Part shown: positions 40,164-51,753 of the stretch, one piece after another | How the letters are laid out: the number at the start of each line of letters is the position of its first letter | How positions within the stretch are numbered: position 1 is the first letter of the stretch | Source: Massilia sp. H-1 | Lineage (GTDB): Bacteria; Pseudomonadota; Gammaproteobacteria; Burkholderiales; Burkholderiaceae_D | DNA: 64,000 bases | Direction: 5' to 3' | NCBI GenBank assembly: GCA_024703915.1 | Contig: CP087969.1 | Span: forward strand, 992,001 to 1,056,000 | Made by a program: the position numbers and the translations under genes | The notes under the pieces: model-generated | The model's database searches: none | Told to the model about the DNA's origin: nothing | The model's input: only the letters and a program-made list of their open reading frames with translations

Positions 40164-43100
40164 TTACGAAGGCTTGAGGGCCAGCGCGGCCTGGGCGGGG
40201 CTTAAGCAGCGGCTGGGCGAACAGATAGCCCTGCGCGTACTGGCAGCCGTTTTTCTTGAGCAGCGCATACTGGCCCTCCGTCTCCACCCCCTCGGCCACC
40301 ACCGACAGCTGCAGGCTGTTTGACAGCGCGATGATCGCCGCCACGATGGCGCGATCTTCGGAACTGTCTTCCAGGTCCTTGATGAAGGCGCGGTCGATCT
40401 TGATCTTCTTGACCGGGAAGCGCTTGAGGTAGGCCAGGCTGGAATAGCCGGTGCCGAAATCGTCGATCGACAGGCGGATGCCAAGACCGTTGATCTGGTC
40501 CAGGATCTCGAGCGTCTGTTCGCCATGCTGCATCAGCGCCGTCTCGGTGATTTCGAATTCGAGCAGTTGCGGGTCGATGCCGGTCTCTTCGAGCACCTGG
40601 CGAATCGAGTCGATCAGTCCGCGGTTCATGAACTGGCGCGGCGACAGGTTGACCGCCAGCGGCACCGGCGTCAGCCCCTGCTCCTGCCATTCGACGATCT
40701 GGCGGCACGCGCGCCGCATGACCCATTCCCCGATCGGCACGATCAGGCCATTGTCTTCGATGATCGGAATGAAGTGGTCCGGCAGGACCAGCCCTTCAGG
40801 CGGGCGGCGCCAGCGCAGCAGCACTTCCATCGTATGCAGGCGGCGGGTGCCGGTATCGATGATGGGCTGGAAGTACAGCTCGAATTCTTCCTTGGCCAGC
40901 GCGCCGCGCAGACTGCTTTCGAGCTCGAAATGCTGGGCCGTGGCCTGGTTCATGCGCTGCATGAAGAACTGGTAATTGTTGCGGCCATTGGCCTTGGCGT
41001 AGTACATGGCCGCGTCGGCGTGGCGCATCAGGGTCTCGACGTCGCCGCCGTCGTCCGGATACATGCTGATGCCGATCGACGGCGTGATGTGCAGCATGCG
41101 TTCTTCGAACGGGAATGCTTAGGCGACAGCGCCTCGATGATTTTTTCGGCCACGTGGGTGCATTCCTCGACCTGGCGAATGCCCGGCACCAGCACCACGA
41201 ATTCGTCCCCGCCCAGGCGCGCCACGGTGTCGCTCGCGCACGGCGCGGCACAGGCGGCTCGCCACTTCCTTGAGCAGGTAGTCGCCGGTCAGGTGGCCGA
41301 GCGAATCGTTGATCGTCTTGAAGCGGTCCAGATCGATGAACATGACGGCCAGCTTGCGGTCCGAGCGCTGCACGGCCAGCATGGCGCGGTCGAGCCGGTC
41401 GGCCAGCAGCGCGGGTTGGGCAGGCCGGTCAGGCTGTCGTGATAGGCCATGTGGTGCACGCGCGCTTCGGCCTGGCGCCGCTCGACGATCTCGCCCTGCA
41501 GCAGCGCGTTGGCGCTTAGCCAGTTCGGCGGTGCGTTCGAGCACCCGCACTTCCAGTTCGTCGCGCGCGGCGCACGGCTTCGGCCGCCTCGCGGCGCGCC
41601 GTCACGTCGTCCACCACCCACACCGAGCGGCCGGTGGCCTGGGCCAGGTCGAACGGGCGGCCCGACAGGCGCGCCCAGAACAGACTGCCGTCCTTGCGCA
41701 CCAGCTGGAACTCCGACATGCTGATGCGGCCAGCCCGGAAGTCGCGCGCCGTTTCCGTGCGCGCCTGCTCCCAGCTGATCTTGTCCGGATACAGCGACTG
41801 CACCGACAAGCCGTTGATCTCGCCCGGCGCATAGCCGAACAGCTCTTCCATCTTGGTGTTGCAGCGCAGGTTGAAGCCGTTTTCCACCACCGCGATGCCG
41901 AGCACCGCGCTGTCGAGAATGGCCTGGTTTTCCAGCAGCGCGTTGCGCAGCGATTCTTCGGCGCGCTTGGCGTCGGTGCGGTCTTCGATGATCCAGATCG
42001 TGCCCTGCGCCGGTTCGTCCGGGTTGACCACGTAGCCGATCAGCTGCGACCACATCACGCTGCCGTCCTTGCGCGCCATTTCGACTTCGGTCTGGAACGG
42101 TTTACCGACCGACAGCAGCGGTCCGGCCATGGCGCCCACCTTGGCATACACTTCGTCGCTCGGATACAGGGCGCGGCCCGGCAAGCCGTAGGCTTCGTCG
42201 GCGTCATAGCCGAACATGTCGGCAAAGCCGCGGTTGTAGCGGGTGATGATGCGGTTCTTGGTGTACAGGATACTGATCGAGGCGTTCGTCATCAGCGCCT
42301 GCACTTCGATCAGGGTCTGGCGCGCCTCGGTCACGTCTTCGAGGATCCAGATCGTGCCCTCTTCGCTGCGGTCGGTGTCGACCGCCTTGGCGCACGCGGC
42401 ACCAGAACAAGGTGCCGTCGCGCTTTTTGAACTGGTATTCGGGCGTCTCGAACGGCATGCCGTTGCCCAGCAGCGGTCCGGCCGCCTGGCCGAACTGCTG
42501 GTAGGCCTCGGGCGAAGGGAACACTTCGGCCGCGCGCATGCCCGTCATCTGGCCCTGCGTGTAGCCGAACATTTCGGCGAAGCGCAGGTTGCAGGACATC
42601 ATGATCCCGCCCTCGCTGAACAGGATGCCGACCGACGCGTTGTCGAGAATCGCCTTCTGTTCGAGCAGGATCTGGCGGGTCGCCTCTTCCGCCGTTTTTG
42701 CGCGGTGCGGTCGTCCAGGATCCAGATCGCGTCCAGCCGTTCGCGCCCCGCGTTGATCGCATACAGATAGGCGTAGGCCCAGAAACTGCTGCCGTCCCGG
42801 CGCTGCATGCGGAAGTCGGCCTGATACGGACGGCCGCTGCGCAGCAGGGGCAGCGCGCCCGCCAGCATCGTCTCGAAGCCACCGTCGGGCACATACAGTT
42901 CGCTGGCCGCGATGCCGACGCCACTGTCTTCGCTAAAGCCGAACATGCTGGCGAACTGGTGGTTGTAGCGCATCACCTTGTGATCGCGCAGGAAGGCGAT
43001 CGCCAGCGGCGCGTTGTCCATGATCGCCTGCATTTCGAGCAGGGCGCGGCGCAGCTTCGCTTCGTTGTGGTGCGGCTCGTCGATGTCTTCGATGATCCAG

Positions 43101-43789
43101 ATGGTGCCGTGTTCGGCGTTGCTGGCATCGACCGCGCGTCCGTACAGGCGGCACCACAGCAGGTTGCCGTCCTTGCGGCGCAGCTGCAGTTCGCTGGTGT
43201 AGGCTTCGCCGCGCGCCAGCGCTGGACTGGCGTCGCGCCCCATTTCCTCGTAGGCCAGGCCGGACGGGAAGATGCACACGCTGCTCATGCCGAGCAGTTC
43301 ATCGACAGCGTAGCCGAACATTTCGGCGGCGCGGATATTGCATTCCTTGATCGTGCGGTCCTTGCTCAGCATGATGCCGACCGCCGCGTTTTCGAGTATC
43401 GCTTTCTGTTCGAGCAGCGTGGTGCGCAGCGCGGCCTGGTCGCCTTCGAAGCGGCGCAGATCGGTGAACACGAAGGTACTGCCGCAGCCAGCCATAGCAG
43501 CGGCTTGGCCACGACCTGCACGGCGATGGTCAGATCGGCGCTTTGCAGGACGCTTTCCCAGCACTGCTCGGACTCGCGCGCCGCATGCATGCAGGGGCTG
43601 CGCTCGCTTCGAACGTGCGCGGCGAGAACAGATCAATGAACAGGAGGCCGTTGACATCGGCGCCGAACAGCGCGCATATCCTTGTTGGCAGCGAAGACAA
43701 TACCCGCCGCGTCACAGGCGCAGGCCGGCAGAGGCGATCAGCTGTAATGCGTCAGCGACGAAATCGAGGTTGGTTGGTACGCGATCCAT
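40164..43789 (-). CDS. multi-PAS GGDEF-EAL c-di-GMP signalling protein
   Basis: About 1200 residues, no transmembrane segment seen. At least five consecutive PAS domains with PAC motifs (AVGIMLSKDRTIKECN, PLAIAFLRDHKVMRYN, SVGILFSEGGIMMSCN, SISILYTKNRIITRYN, VLGIAVVENGFNLRCN), an N-terminal extra PAS-like start (MDRVPTNLDFVADALQL), a coiled linker, GGDEF with intact ARLGGDEFVV, then EAL reading EVLLRW with DDFGTGYSSL, NLSPRQF and EGVETEGQ. Both enzymatic halves keep key residues. Breaks at 40200-40207, 41118, 41234, 41515, 41573, 42397, 42705 and the N-terminus; several are GCCGGC-type. Confidence 0.9.
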
Positions 43790-43879
43790 GTCCCACTACG
43801 ACAGATAACCGCCTTATGGGCGGGAGCCAGGTGAGCTTCGATCATAAACCACAATTGCAGAGAATCCATATAAATAGAC

Positions 43880-43923
43880 AAAAAAACAAATGCCCGGCGC
43901 GCAACACGCACGGACCGGGCATT
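43880..43923 (-). terminator. terminator of the prp operon
   Basis: Arms AATGCCCGG (43889-43897) and CCGGGCATT (43915-43923), 9 of 9, with a T-rich tail on the minus strand (43880-43888). It lies 18 bases beyond the repaired prpF stop. Confidence 0.85.
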
Positions 43924-43940
43924 CTTACCACAGGGGGTGT

Positions 43941-45133
43941 TTAGAAGGCGTCGTTCGGCACCCGCACCCACCCTTCCATCAGTACCCGCGCTGCGGCTCA
44001 TGATGGCTTTTTAACTTGCCACTCGCCGCCTTCGCGCGTCGCCTCGGCGCCCACGCGCAGCGTGCCCGAAGGATGGCCGAAGCGCACCGCGCTGCGCTCG
44101 CCGCCACCGGCGGCCAGGTTGACCAGCGTGCCGGGAATCGCAGCGGCGGTACCGATCGCCACCGCCGCCGTGCCCATCATCGCGTGATGCAGCTTGCCCA
44201 TCGACAGAGCGCGCACGTTCAGATCGATGTCGGCCGCGGCGATCTGCTTGCCGCTCGAGGAGACATAATCAGTAGGCGCGGGCCACGAAGGCCACCTTCG
44301 GCGTGTGCTGACGCTTGGCCGCTTCGGCCACGTGAGCAATCAGTCCCATGCGCACGGCGCCGTAGGCGCGAATGGTCTCGAAACGGGCCAGTGCTTCGGC
44401 GTCGTTGTTGATCGCATCCTGCAGTTCGGTGCCCGTGTAGCTTACCGCTTTTGCATCGATGAAGATGGTCGGAATACCAGCATTGATCATGGTCGCGCGG
44501 AAGGTGCCGATGCCGGGCACTTCCAGGTCGTCGACCAGATTCCCGGTCGGGAACATGGAGCCGCCCGCGCCCTCTTCCTCGGCTGCCGGGTCCATGAACT
44601 CGAGCTGCACTTCGGCGGCCGGGAAGGTCACGCCGTCGAGTTCGAAGTCGCCCGTCTCCTGCACCTGGCCACCCGTGACCGGCACGTGCGCGATGATGGT
44701 CTTGCCAATATTGGCTTGCCAGATCCGCACCACCGCCACGCCGTCCTGTGGAATGCGGGCCGGGTCGACCATGCTTAGGCTGCGATGGCGAACGAGCCGA
44801 CCGCCGCCGACAGGTTGCCGCAGTTGCCGCTCCAGTCCACGAAGGCCTTGTCGATGGCGACCTGGCCGAACAGATAGTCGACGTCATGCCCTTCTTTGGT
44901 ACTGGGCGACAGGATCACCGTCTTGCTGGTGGACGAAGTGGCCCCGCCCATGCCGTCGATCTGCTTGCCGTACGGGTCGGGGCTGCCGATCACGCGCAGC
45001 AGCAGGCGGTCGCGCGCGGTGCCGGGCAGCTGGGCCACGGCCTAGGCAGGTCCTGCAGGCGGAAGAAAACGCCCTTGCTGGTCCCGCCGCGCATGTAGGT
45101 TGCCGCGATTTTGACTTGCGCTTGATGTGCCAT
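43941..45133 (-). CDS. prpF: 2-methylaconitate cis-trans isomerase PrpF
   Basis: Works with AcnD in the methylcitrate cycle, isomerising 2-methylaconitate. DAP-epimerase-like fold: VKIAATYMRGGTSKGVFF, DPYGKQIDGMGGATSSTSKTVIL, DYLFGQVAIDKAFVDWSGNCGNLSAAVG, GKLHHAMMGTAAVAIGTAAAIPG (split). After repair the end reads KKAIMSRSARVLMEGWVRVP then NDAF with the stop at 43941-43943; without repair it stops early at 43998. Breaks at 45043-45049 (CCTAGGC), 44774-44780 (GCTTAGGC), 44272 and 43970. About 395 residues. Start overlaps the acnD stop (TAATG). Confidence 0.92.
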
Positions 45134-47728
45134 TACGCCGCCTTTGCCGATTCGAGGAAGTCTTGCGCGAAGCGCTGCAGCACGCCGCCCGCTTCGTAGA
45201 TCGACAGTTCCTCGGCCGTATCGAGACGGCAGGTGACGGGTACTTCGACCCGCTCGCCGCTCCTGCGGTGGATGACCAGCGTGAGCGTGGCGCGCGGAGT
45301 GCGCTCGCCCGTCACGTCGAAGGTCTCGGTGCCGTCGATGTTCAGGGTCAGGCGGTTCACGCCCGGCTTGAATTCGAGCGGCAGCACGCCCATGCCCACC
45401 AGGTTGGTGCGGTGGATGCGCTCGAAGCCTTCGGCCACGATCACTTCCACGCCCGCCAGGCGCACGCCCTTGGCCGCCCAGTCGCGCGACGAACCCTGGC
45501 CGTAGTCGGCCCCGGCGATCACGATCAGCGGCTGCTTGCGTTCCATGTAGGTTTCGATGGCTTCCCACATGCGCGTCACTTTGCCTTCCGGCTCGATGCG
45601 GGCCAGCGAACCGGCCTTGACCTTGCCGTCGACCAGCACCATCTCGTTCTTGAGGGTCGGATTGGCGAAGGTGGCGCGCTGCGCCGTCAGGTGGTCGCCG
45701 CGGTGGGTGGCGTAGGAATTGAAGTCTTCTTCCGGCAAGCCCATCTTGGCCAGGTATTCTCCGGCCGCGCTGTCCAGCATGATCGCGTTCGACGGCGACA
45801 GGTGGTCGGTGGTGATGTTGTCACCCAAAACCGCCAGCGCGCATGCCCTTCATGGTGCGCTCGCCTGCCAGCGCGCCTTCCCAGTACGGCGGACGGCGGA
45901 TGTAGGTCGTCTGCGGACGCCAGTCGTACAGCGGCGCCACTTGCACGCCGTCGTCAGCCTGCTTGGCGAACATCGGGATGTAGACCTTGCGGAACTGCTC
46001 CGGCTTGACGCTGGACGCGACAATGGCGTCGATCTCTTCGTCGCTCGGCCAGATGTCCTTGAGCGTGACCGGCTGGCCGTTCGCGTCCAGACCCAGCACG
46101 TCTTTTCGATGTCGAAGCGGATCGTGCTTAGAACGATCGCGTACGCCACCACCAGCGGCGGCGAGGCCAGGAAGGCCTGGTTCGCGTACGGGTGGATGCG
46201 GCCGTCAAAGTTGCAGTTGCCCGACAGGACGGCGGTCGCGTACAGCTTGCGGTCCACGACTTCCTTCTGGATCACCGGATCGAGCGCGCCCGACATGCCG
46301 TTGCACGAGGTGCAGGCATACGCGACGACGCCAAAGCCCAGTTGCTCGAGTTCCGGCATCAGGCCCGCTTCTTCCAGGTACAGGGTGACGGTCTTGGAGC
46401 CGGGCGCGAGCGAGCTCTTGACCCACGGTTTGCAGGGTCAGGCCGCGCGTTGGCGTTGCGGGCCAGCAGGGCCTGCGGCGATCATGTTGCGCGGGTTGTT
46501 GGTGTTGGTGCAGCTGGTGATGGCGGCGATGATGACGGCGCCGTCCGGCATCAGGCCCGGTTCGTTCTCGACCACGCCGCTGATGCCGCGCGGGCCAGCT
46601 CGGAGGTCGGCACGCGGCTGTGCGGATTGGACGGGCTTGAACGATGTTGCGCACCACCGACGACAGGTCGAAACGGAGCACGCGCTCGTACTCGGCCGTC
46701 TTGAGGCTGTCGGCCCACAGGCCGGTGTGTTTGGCGTAAGTCTCGACCAGCTTGACGGTCTCGTCGTCGCGGCCGGTCAGCTTGAGGTACTTGATGGTCT
46801 GTTCGTCGATGTAGAACATGGCAGCGGTCGAACCGTATTCCGGCGCCATGTTCGAGATCGTGGCGCGGTCGCCCAGCGTCAGGTGGGTCGCGCCTTCACC
46901 GAAGAATTCGAGGTAGGACGAGACGACCTTCTGCTTGCGCAGGAATTCGGTCAGCGCCAGCACGGTATCGGTGGCGGTGATGCCCGGCTGCGGTTTGCCG
47001 GTCAGCTCGACGCCGATGATGTCCGGCAGGCGCATCCACGAGGCGCGGCCCAGCATCACGCTTTCCGCTTCCAGGCCGCCCACGCCGATGGCGATCACGC
47101 CCAGCGCGTCGACCATCGGGGTGTGCGAGTCGGTGCCGACCAGGGTGTCCGGGAAGGCCACGCCGTCAACCGCCTGGATCACGGGCGACATGCGCTCCAG
47201 ATTGATCTGGTGCAGGATGCCGTTCCCCGGCGGGATCACGTCAACGTTCTTGAACGCCTTCTTGGTCCAGTTGATGAAGTCGAAGCGGTCTTCGTTGCGG
47301 CGGTCTTCGATGGCGCGGTTCTTGTCGAACGCGTCGGGGGTCGAAGCCACCGCATTCCACGGCCAGCGAATGGTCGACCACGAGCTGGGTCGGCACCACC
47401 GGATTGACGGCGGCGGGATCGCCCCCTTGCAGCGCGATCGCGTCGCGCAGGCTTAGCCAGGTCGACCAGCGCGGTCTGGCCCAGGATGTCGTGGCAGACC
47501 ACGCGCGCCGGGAACCATGGGAAGTCCAGGTCGCGACGGCGCTCGATCAGCTGGGTGAGCGAAGCGTCCAGCGTGGCCGGGTCGCAGCGGCGCACCAGGT
47601 TTTCGGCCAGTACGCGCGAGGTGTAGGGCAGCTTGGCGTAGGCGCCCGGCGCGATCGCGTCGACAGCGGCGCGCGTCGAAGTAATCGAGACTGGTGCCCG
47701 GCAGCGGTTTGCGGTTGAGCTTATTCAT
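45133..47728 (-). CDS. acnD: Fe-S 2-methylcitrate dehydratase AcnD
   Basis: Aconitase-family enzyme dehydrating 2-methylcitrate. [48 protein letters not shown] text, [29 protein letters not shown] (split), [33 protein letters not shown] (cluster Cys), [23 protein letters not shown] and [22 protein letters not shown]. About 865 residues. Breaks at 47675, 47451-47458 (GCTTAGCC), 47350, 46640, 46590, 46470, 46430, 46125-46131 and 45838; several are GCCGGC-type. Confidence 0.94.
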
Positions 47729-47737
47729 GCGGATTCC

Positions 47738-48891
47738 TTATTTGCGCTCGGCGATCGGCGTGAACTTCCAGGTCGTCCGGACCGACGTAGTTCGCGCTTG
47801 GACGGATGATCTTGTTGTCGATGCGCTGCTCGACCACGTGGGCCGACCAGCCGGAGGTGCGCGAGATGACGAACAGCGGCGTGAACATCGCGGTCGGCAC
47901 GCCCATCATGTGGTACGACACGGCCGAGAACCAGTCCAGGTTCGGGAACATCTTCTTCACTTCCCACATCACCGACTCGAGGCGCTCGGCGATGTCGAAC
48001 ATCTTCATCGAACCGGCTTCCTGCGACAGCGAGCGGGCCACTTCCTTGATGACCTTGTTGCGCGGGTCGGACACGGTGTACACAGGGTGGCCGAAACCGA
48101 TCACCACTTCCTTGTTGGCGACGCGGTTGCGGATGTCCGCTTCGGCTTCGTCGGCATTCTCGTAGCGTTCCTGGATCTCGAGCGCGACTTCATTGGCGCC
48201 GCCGTGCTTCGGACCGCGCAGCGCGCCGATCGCGCCGGTGATGGCCGAGTGGATGTCCGAACCCGTGCTTGGCGATCACGCGCGGTGAAGGTGGAGGCAT
48301 TGAACTCGTGTTCCGCGTACAGGATCAGCGAGGTGTGCATCGCCTTGACCCACGATTCGGACGGCTTTTCGCCATGCAGCAGGTGCAGGAAGTGGCCGCC
48401 GATCGAGTCGTCGTCGGTCTCGGTGTCGATGCGCTTGCCATTGTGACTGAAGTGGTACCAGTACAGCAGCATCGATCCGAACGACGCCATCAGGCGGTCG
48501 GCGATGGCGCGCGCCCCGGGATGTTGTGGTCGTCTTTTTCCGGCAGCACGCAGCCGAGGGTCGACACGCCGGTGCGCATCACGTCCATCGGGTGGGCCGA
48601 GGCAGGCAGCGCCTCGAGAGCCGACTTGACCGCCTGCGGCAGGCCGCGCATCGATTTGAGGTGGGTCTTGTAGCCCTTCAGTTCAGCCGCATTCGGCAGT
48701 TTGCCGTGCACCAGCAGGAAGGCGATTTCTTCGAATTCGCAGCTGTCGGCCACGTCGAGAATGTCGTAGCCGCGGTAGTGCAGATCGTTGCCGGTCTTGC
48801 CGACCGAGCACAGGGCGGTGTTACCCGCGGTGACGCCGGACAGGGCAACGGATTTTTTTGGCTTGAATGCCGGGGCTTGTGCTTCACTCAT
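47738..48891 (-). CDS. prpC: 2-methylcitrate synthase
   Basis: Condenses propionyl-CoA with oxaloacetate. Citrate-synthase fold of about 384 residues: [28 protein letters not shown] (split), [21 protein letters not shown] (catalytic His region), [32 protein letters not shown] and [21 protein letters not shown]. Breaks at 48515 ([10 protein letters not shown] after repair), 48265-48285 and 47762; the final residues restore to FTPIAERK. Ten bases separate it from acnD. Confidence 0.94.
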
Positions 48892-48918
48892 GTTCAGATC
48901 TCCTGGATGGGGTATGGA

Positions 48919-49808
48919 TTATTTTTTCTGCGCGGCGAACAGCGCGTCAAGCTTTTGCTCGAATTCGTGATAGTTGATGCGTTCGTACAGTTCCATGCGG
49001 GTCTGCATGGTGTCGACCACGTTCTTCTGGGTGCCGTCGCGGCGGATCGCGCCGTACACGTTTTCGGCCGCCTTGTTCATGGCGCGGAAGGCCGACAGCG
49101 GGTACAGCACCAGGCCCACGTCGGCGCCCTTGAGTTCTTCGGTGGTAAAACAGCGGGGTGGCGCCAAACTCGGTAATGTTGGCCAGCACCGGCACCTTGA
49201 CCGCGTTGGCGAAGGTCTTGTACATGGCCAGGTCGGTGATCGCTTCCGGGAAGATCATGTCGGCGCCCGCTTCGACGCAGGCCATGGCGCGGTCCAGCGC
49301 CGATTCGAGGCCTTCGACGGCCAGCGCGTCGGTACGCGCCATGATCACGAAGTTCTCGTCGGTGCGGGCATCGACGGCGGCCTTGATGCGGTCGACCATT
49401 TCCTGCTTGGTGACGATTTCCTTGCCCGGACGGTGGCCGCAGCGCTTGGCGCCGACCTGGTCTTCGATGTGCATGGCGGCGGCGCCGAACTTGATCATCG
49501 ATTTGACGGTGCGCGCCACGTTGAAGGCGGAAGCGCCAAAGCCGGTATCGACGTCGACCAGCAGCGGCAGGTCGCACACGTCGGTGATGCGGCGCACGTC
49601 GGTCAGCACGTCGTCCAGGTTCGAGATGCCCAGGTCGGGCAAGCCGAGCGAGCTACACGCGACGCCGCCGCCGGACAGGTAGATCGCCTTGAAGCGACAA
49701 GCGCTTGGCCAGCAGCGCGTGGTTCGCATTGATCGCGCCGACGACCTGCAGCGGGGATTCTTCTTGGACGGCTTTGCGGAACGCGGCGCCTGCGGAGTAC
49801 TGGGTCAT
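48919..49808 (-). CDS. prpB: 2-methylisocitrate lyase
   Basis: Cleaves 2-methylisocitrate to pyruvate and succinate, closing the methylcitrate cycle. Isocitrate-lyase family, about 296 residues: [51 protein letters not shown] (catalytic KRCGH), [27 protein letters not shown]. Breaks near 49698 and 49147. First gene of the operon behind a sigma-54 promoter; AAGGTG precedes the ATG. Confidence 0.95.
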
Positions 49809-49845
49809 GTGTTCACCTTGATGCGTGGAGGGATGGCAGTCCATT

Positions 49846-49861
49846 TGCAAGCACTGTGCCA
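49846..49861 (-). promoter_or_regulatory. sigma-54 (-24/-12) promoter of prpBC-acnD-prpF
   Basis: Minus strand reads TGGCACAGTGCTTGCA: TGGCAC, five bases, TTGCA, a full match to the RpoN -24/-12 consensus with correct GG-GC spacing. It lies about 38 bases before the prpB ATG, and the adjoining prpR encodes a sigma-54 activator. Confidence 0.9.
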
Positions 49862-49925
49862 GTGGGAGCGGACGGACAAAACACCATGGAATCAAGGACT
49901 TGAAATTCTGCCAAACGCACAACAC

Positions 49926-49993
49926 TGAAACATGAAACATGCATGAAACGTTTCAATGAAACATTGCAGGGCGATTTGGATTAAAATTGAAAC
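49926..49993. promoter_or_regulatory. PrpR operator cluster (TGAAAC half-sites)
   Basis: Five direct TGAAAC half-sites (49926, 49933, 49944, 49957, 49988) and one perfect palindrome TGAAACGTTTCA (49944-49955). They lie 65-145 bases upstream of the prpB promoter, the right range for a sigma-54 activator, and the last half-site abuts the prpR ATG, suggesting autorepression. Binding by PrpR is inferred from position. Confidence 0.72.
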
Positions 49994-51604
49994 ATGACCC
50001 TGCCCCGCCCCGCCCCCGATTCCTTCGACAAACCGGTTATCTGGACGGTGTCGGTCTCGCGCCTGTCCGACCTGTTCCGCGACATCACGCTCGAATACGA
50101 TCACCTGGCAGCGATCGAACCGATCAACCTCGGTTTCGACGAGGCCGCGCGCCACATCCGCGAACGCATGGCGACCGAGCGCTGCGACGTGGTCATCGCA
50201 GGCCTACTCCAACGCCGCCTATTTAAAGGGACGCGTCTCGGTCCCGGTGGTGATCGCCAAGGCCAGCGGCTTCGACGTGATGCAGGCGCTGGCGCGCGCG
50301 CGCCGCGTGTCGAACCGGATCGGCGTCATCACCTACCAGGAGCAATTGCCCCAGCTGGCAGAATTCGCGGCCACGTTCGGGGTCGACATCGCCCAGCGCA
50401 CTTACGTGACCGAGGAAGACGCGCGGGCCCAGATCAACGACCTCAAGGCGGCTTAAGCATCGAAGCCATTGTCGGCGCCTAGCCTGATTACCGACCTGGC
50501 CGAGGAAGCCAGCCTGACCGGCGTCTTCGTCTACTCCGCCGCCTCGATCCGCCAGGCCTTCGACGACGCGCTCGAAATGGCGCGCCTGACCCAGCTCGAA
50601 TCGAACCGCGGCTTGGGCGCACGGTGGTGGCCGACACCCTGCGCGCCAAGCATGGCTTGAACGACTTGCGCGGCGAATCGGCGGCCATGGAAACGCTGCG
50701 CCAGGCGGTGGTGCTGTATGCGCGCTCGCCAGCCACGGTGCTGATCGACGGCGAAACGGGCACCGGCAAGGAACTGGTGGCGCAGGCGATCCACCGCGAA
50801 GGCCCGCGCAGCCTGGGCGCCAACCGGCCGTTCGTGGCCGTCAATTGCAGCGCCATCGCCGAGTCGCTGCTCGAATCGGAACTGTTCGGTCACGAGGAAG
50901 GCGCGTTCACCGGCGCGCGCCATGGCGGCCACGCCGGCCTGTTCAGAAGCGGCCAACCGCGGCACCCTGTTTTTGGATGAGATCGGCGAAATGCCATTGA
51001 CGCTGCAAACGCGCCTGCTGCGCGTGCTGGAAGAGCGCGAAGTGGTGCGGGTCGGCGGCACGCGCCCGATCGCGGTCAGCGTGCGCGTGATCAGCGCCAC
51101 CCACTGCGACCTGGAGGAACGGGTGCGCGAAGGCCGCTTCCGGGCCGACCTGTTCTACCGGCTGGCGGTGCTGCGCCTGTCGCTGCCGCCGCTGCGCGCA
51201 CGGACCGAAGATGTGGCGCCGCTGGCCGAATGGGCGCTCAAGAATGCGCTGGCCGCGCTGGGCGCGCGCCCGCATCCGAACCTGCACGCCGAGGTCGCGG
51301 CCTGCGCCCCGCTGCTCGCGCGCTACGGCTGGCCGGGAAATGTGCGCGAGCTGCGCAACCTGACCGAACGCCTGGCCCTGTTCCTGGCGGCCGAGCCGCT
51401 GCAGGCGCTGACGCCGGCGTTTGTGCTGTCGGTGGCGCCGGAACTGAACCGGGGCGACGCCCCCTGCCCCCTGCCCGCGCCCGCGCGGCATGGGCCGACG
51501 AGAGCGTGGAGCAGGTGCTGGCCCGTTTCGGCGGACGGCGCGACGAGGCGGCCCGTCATCTCGGGATCAGCCGCACCACCCTGTGGCGCAAATTGCGAAA
51601 GTAG
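49994..51604 (+). CDS. prpR: propionate catabolism sigma-54 activator PrpR
   Basis: N-terminal PrpR_N sensor ([47 protein letters not shown]), AAA+ sigma-54 domain (Walker [16 protein letters not shown], the sigma-54 loop [52 protein letters not shown]) and a Fis-type HTH ([19 protein letters not shown]). In Salmonella the co-inducer is 2-methylcitrate. About 535 residues. Breaks at 50203-50209 (GGCCTAC), 50451-50458 (GCTTAAGC), 50478-50483, 50613, 50946 and 51488; the first three are GCCGGC-type. Confidence 0.93.
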
Positions 51605-51753
51605 AGTCCGCTTGAGCTAATCGTTGCAAATTATGTATATACAAGCATAGAATCATTCGTTCCATTCCCACGAAGGCGCGACTATGATCCGCCCTTTTCA
51701 AACCCGGCACACGGTCCACAAGGCGGTGCCCATGCCTACTTTCGGAGGCTTCC

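Noticed and set aside
43998..44000. prpF stop at 43998
   Set aside because: Reading past it in the adjoining frames restores AIMSRSARVLMEGWVRVP and NDAF, a typical PrpF end, right before the operon terminator.
45719..47407. 562-codon open frame antisense to acnD
   Set aside because: Same reason; acnD motifs are on the minus strand.
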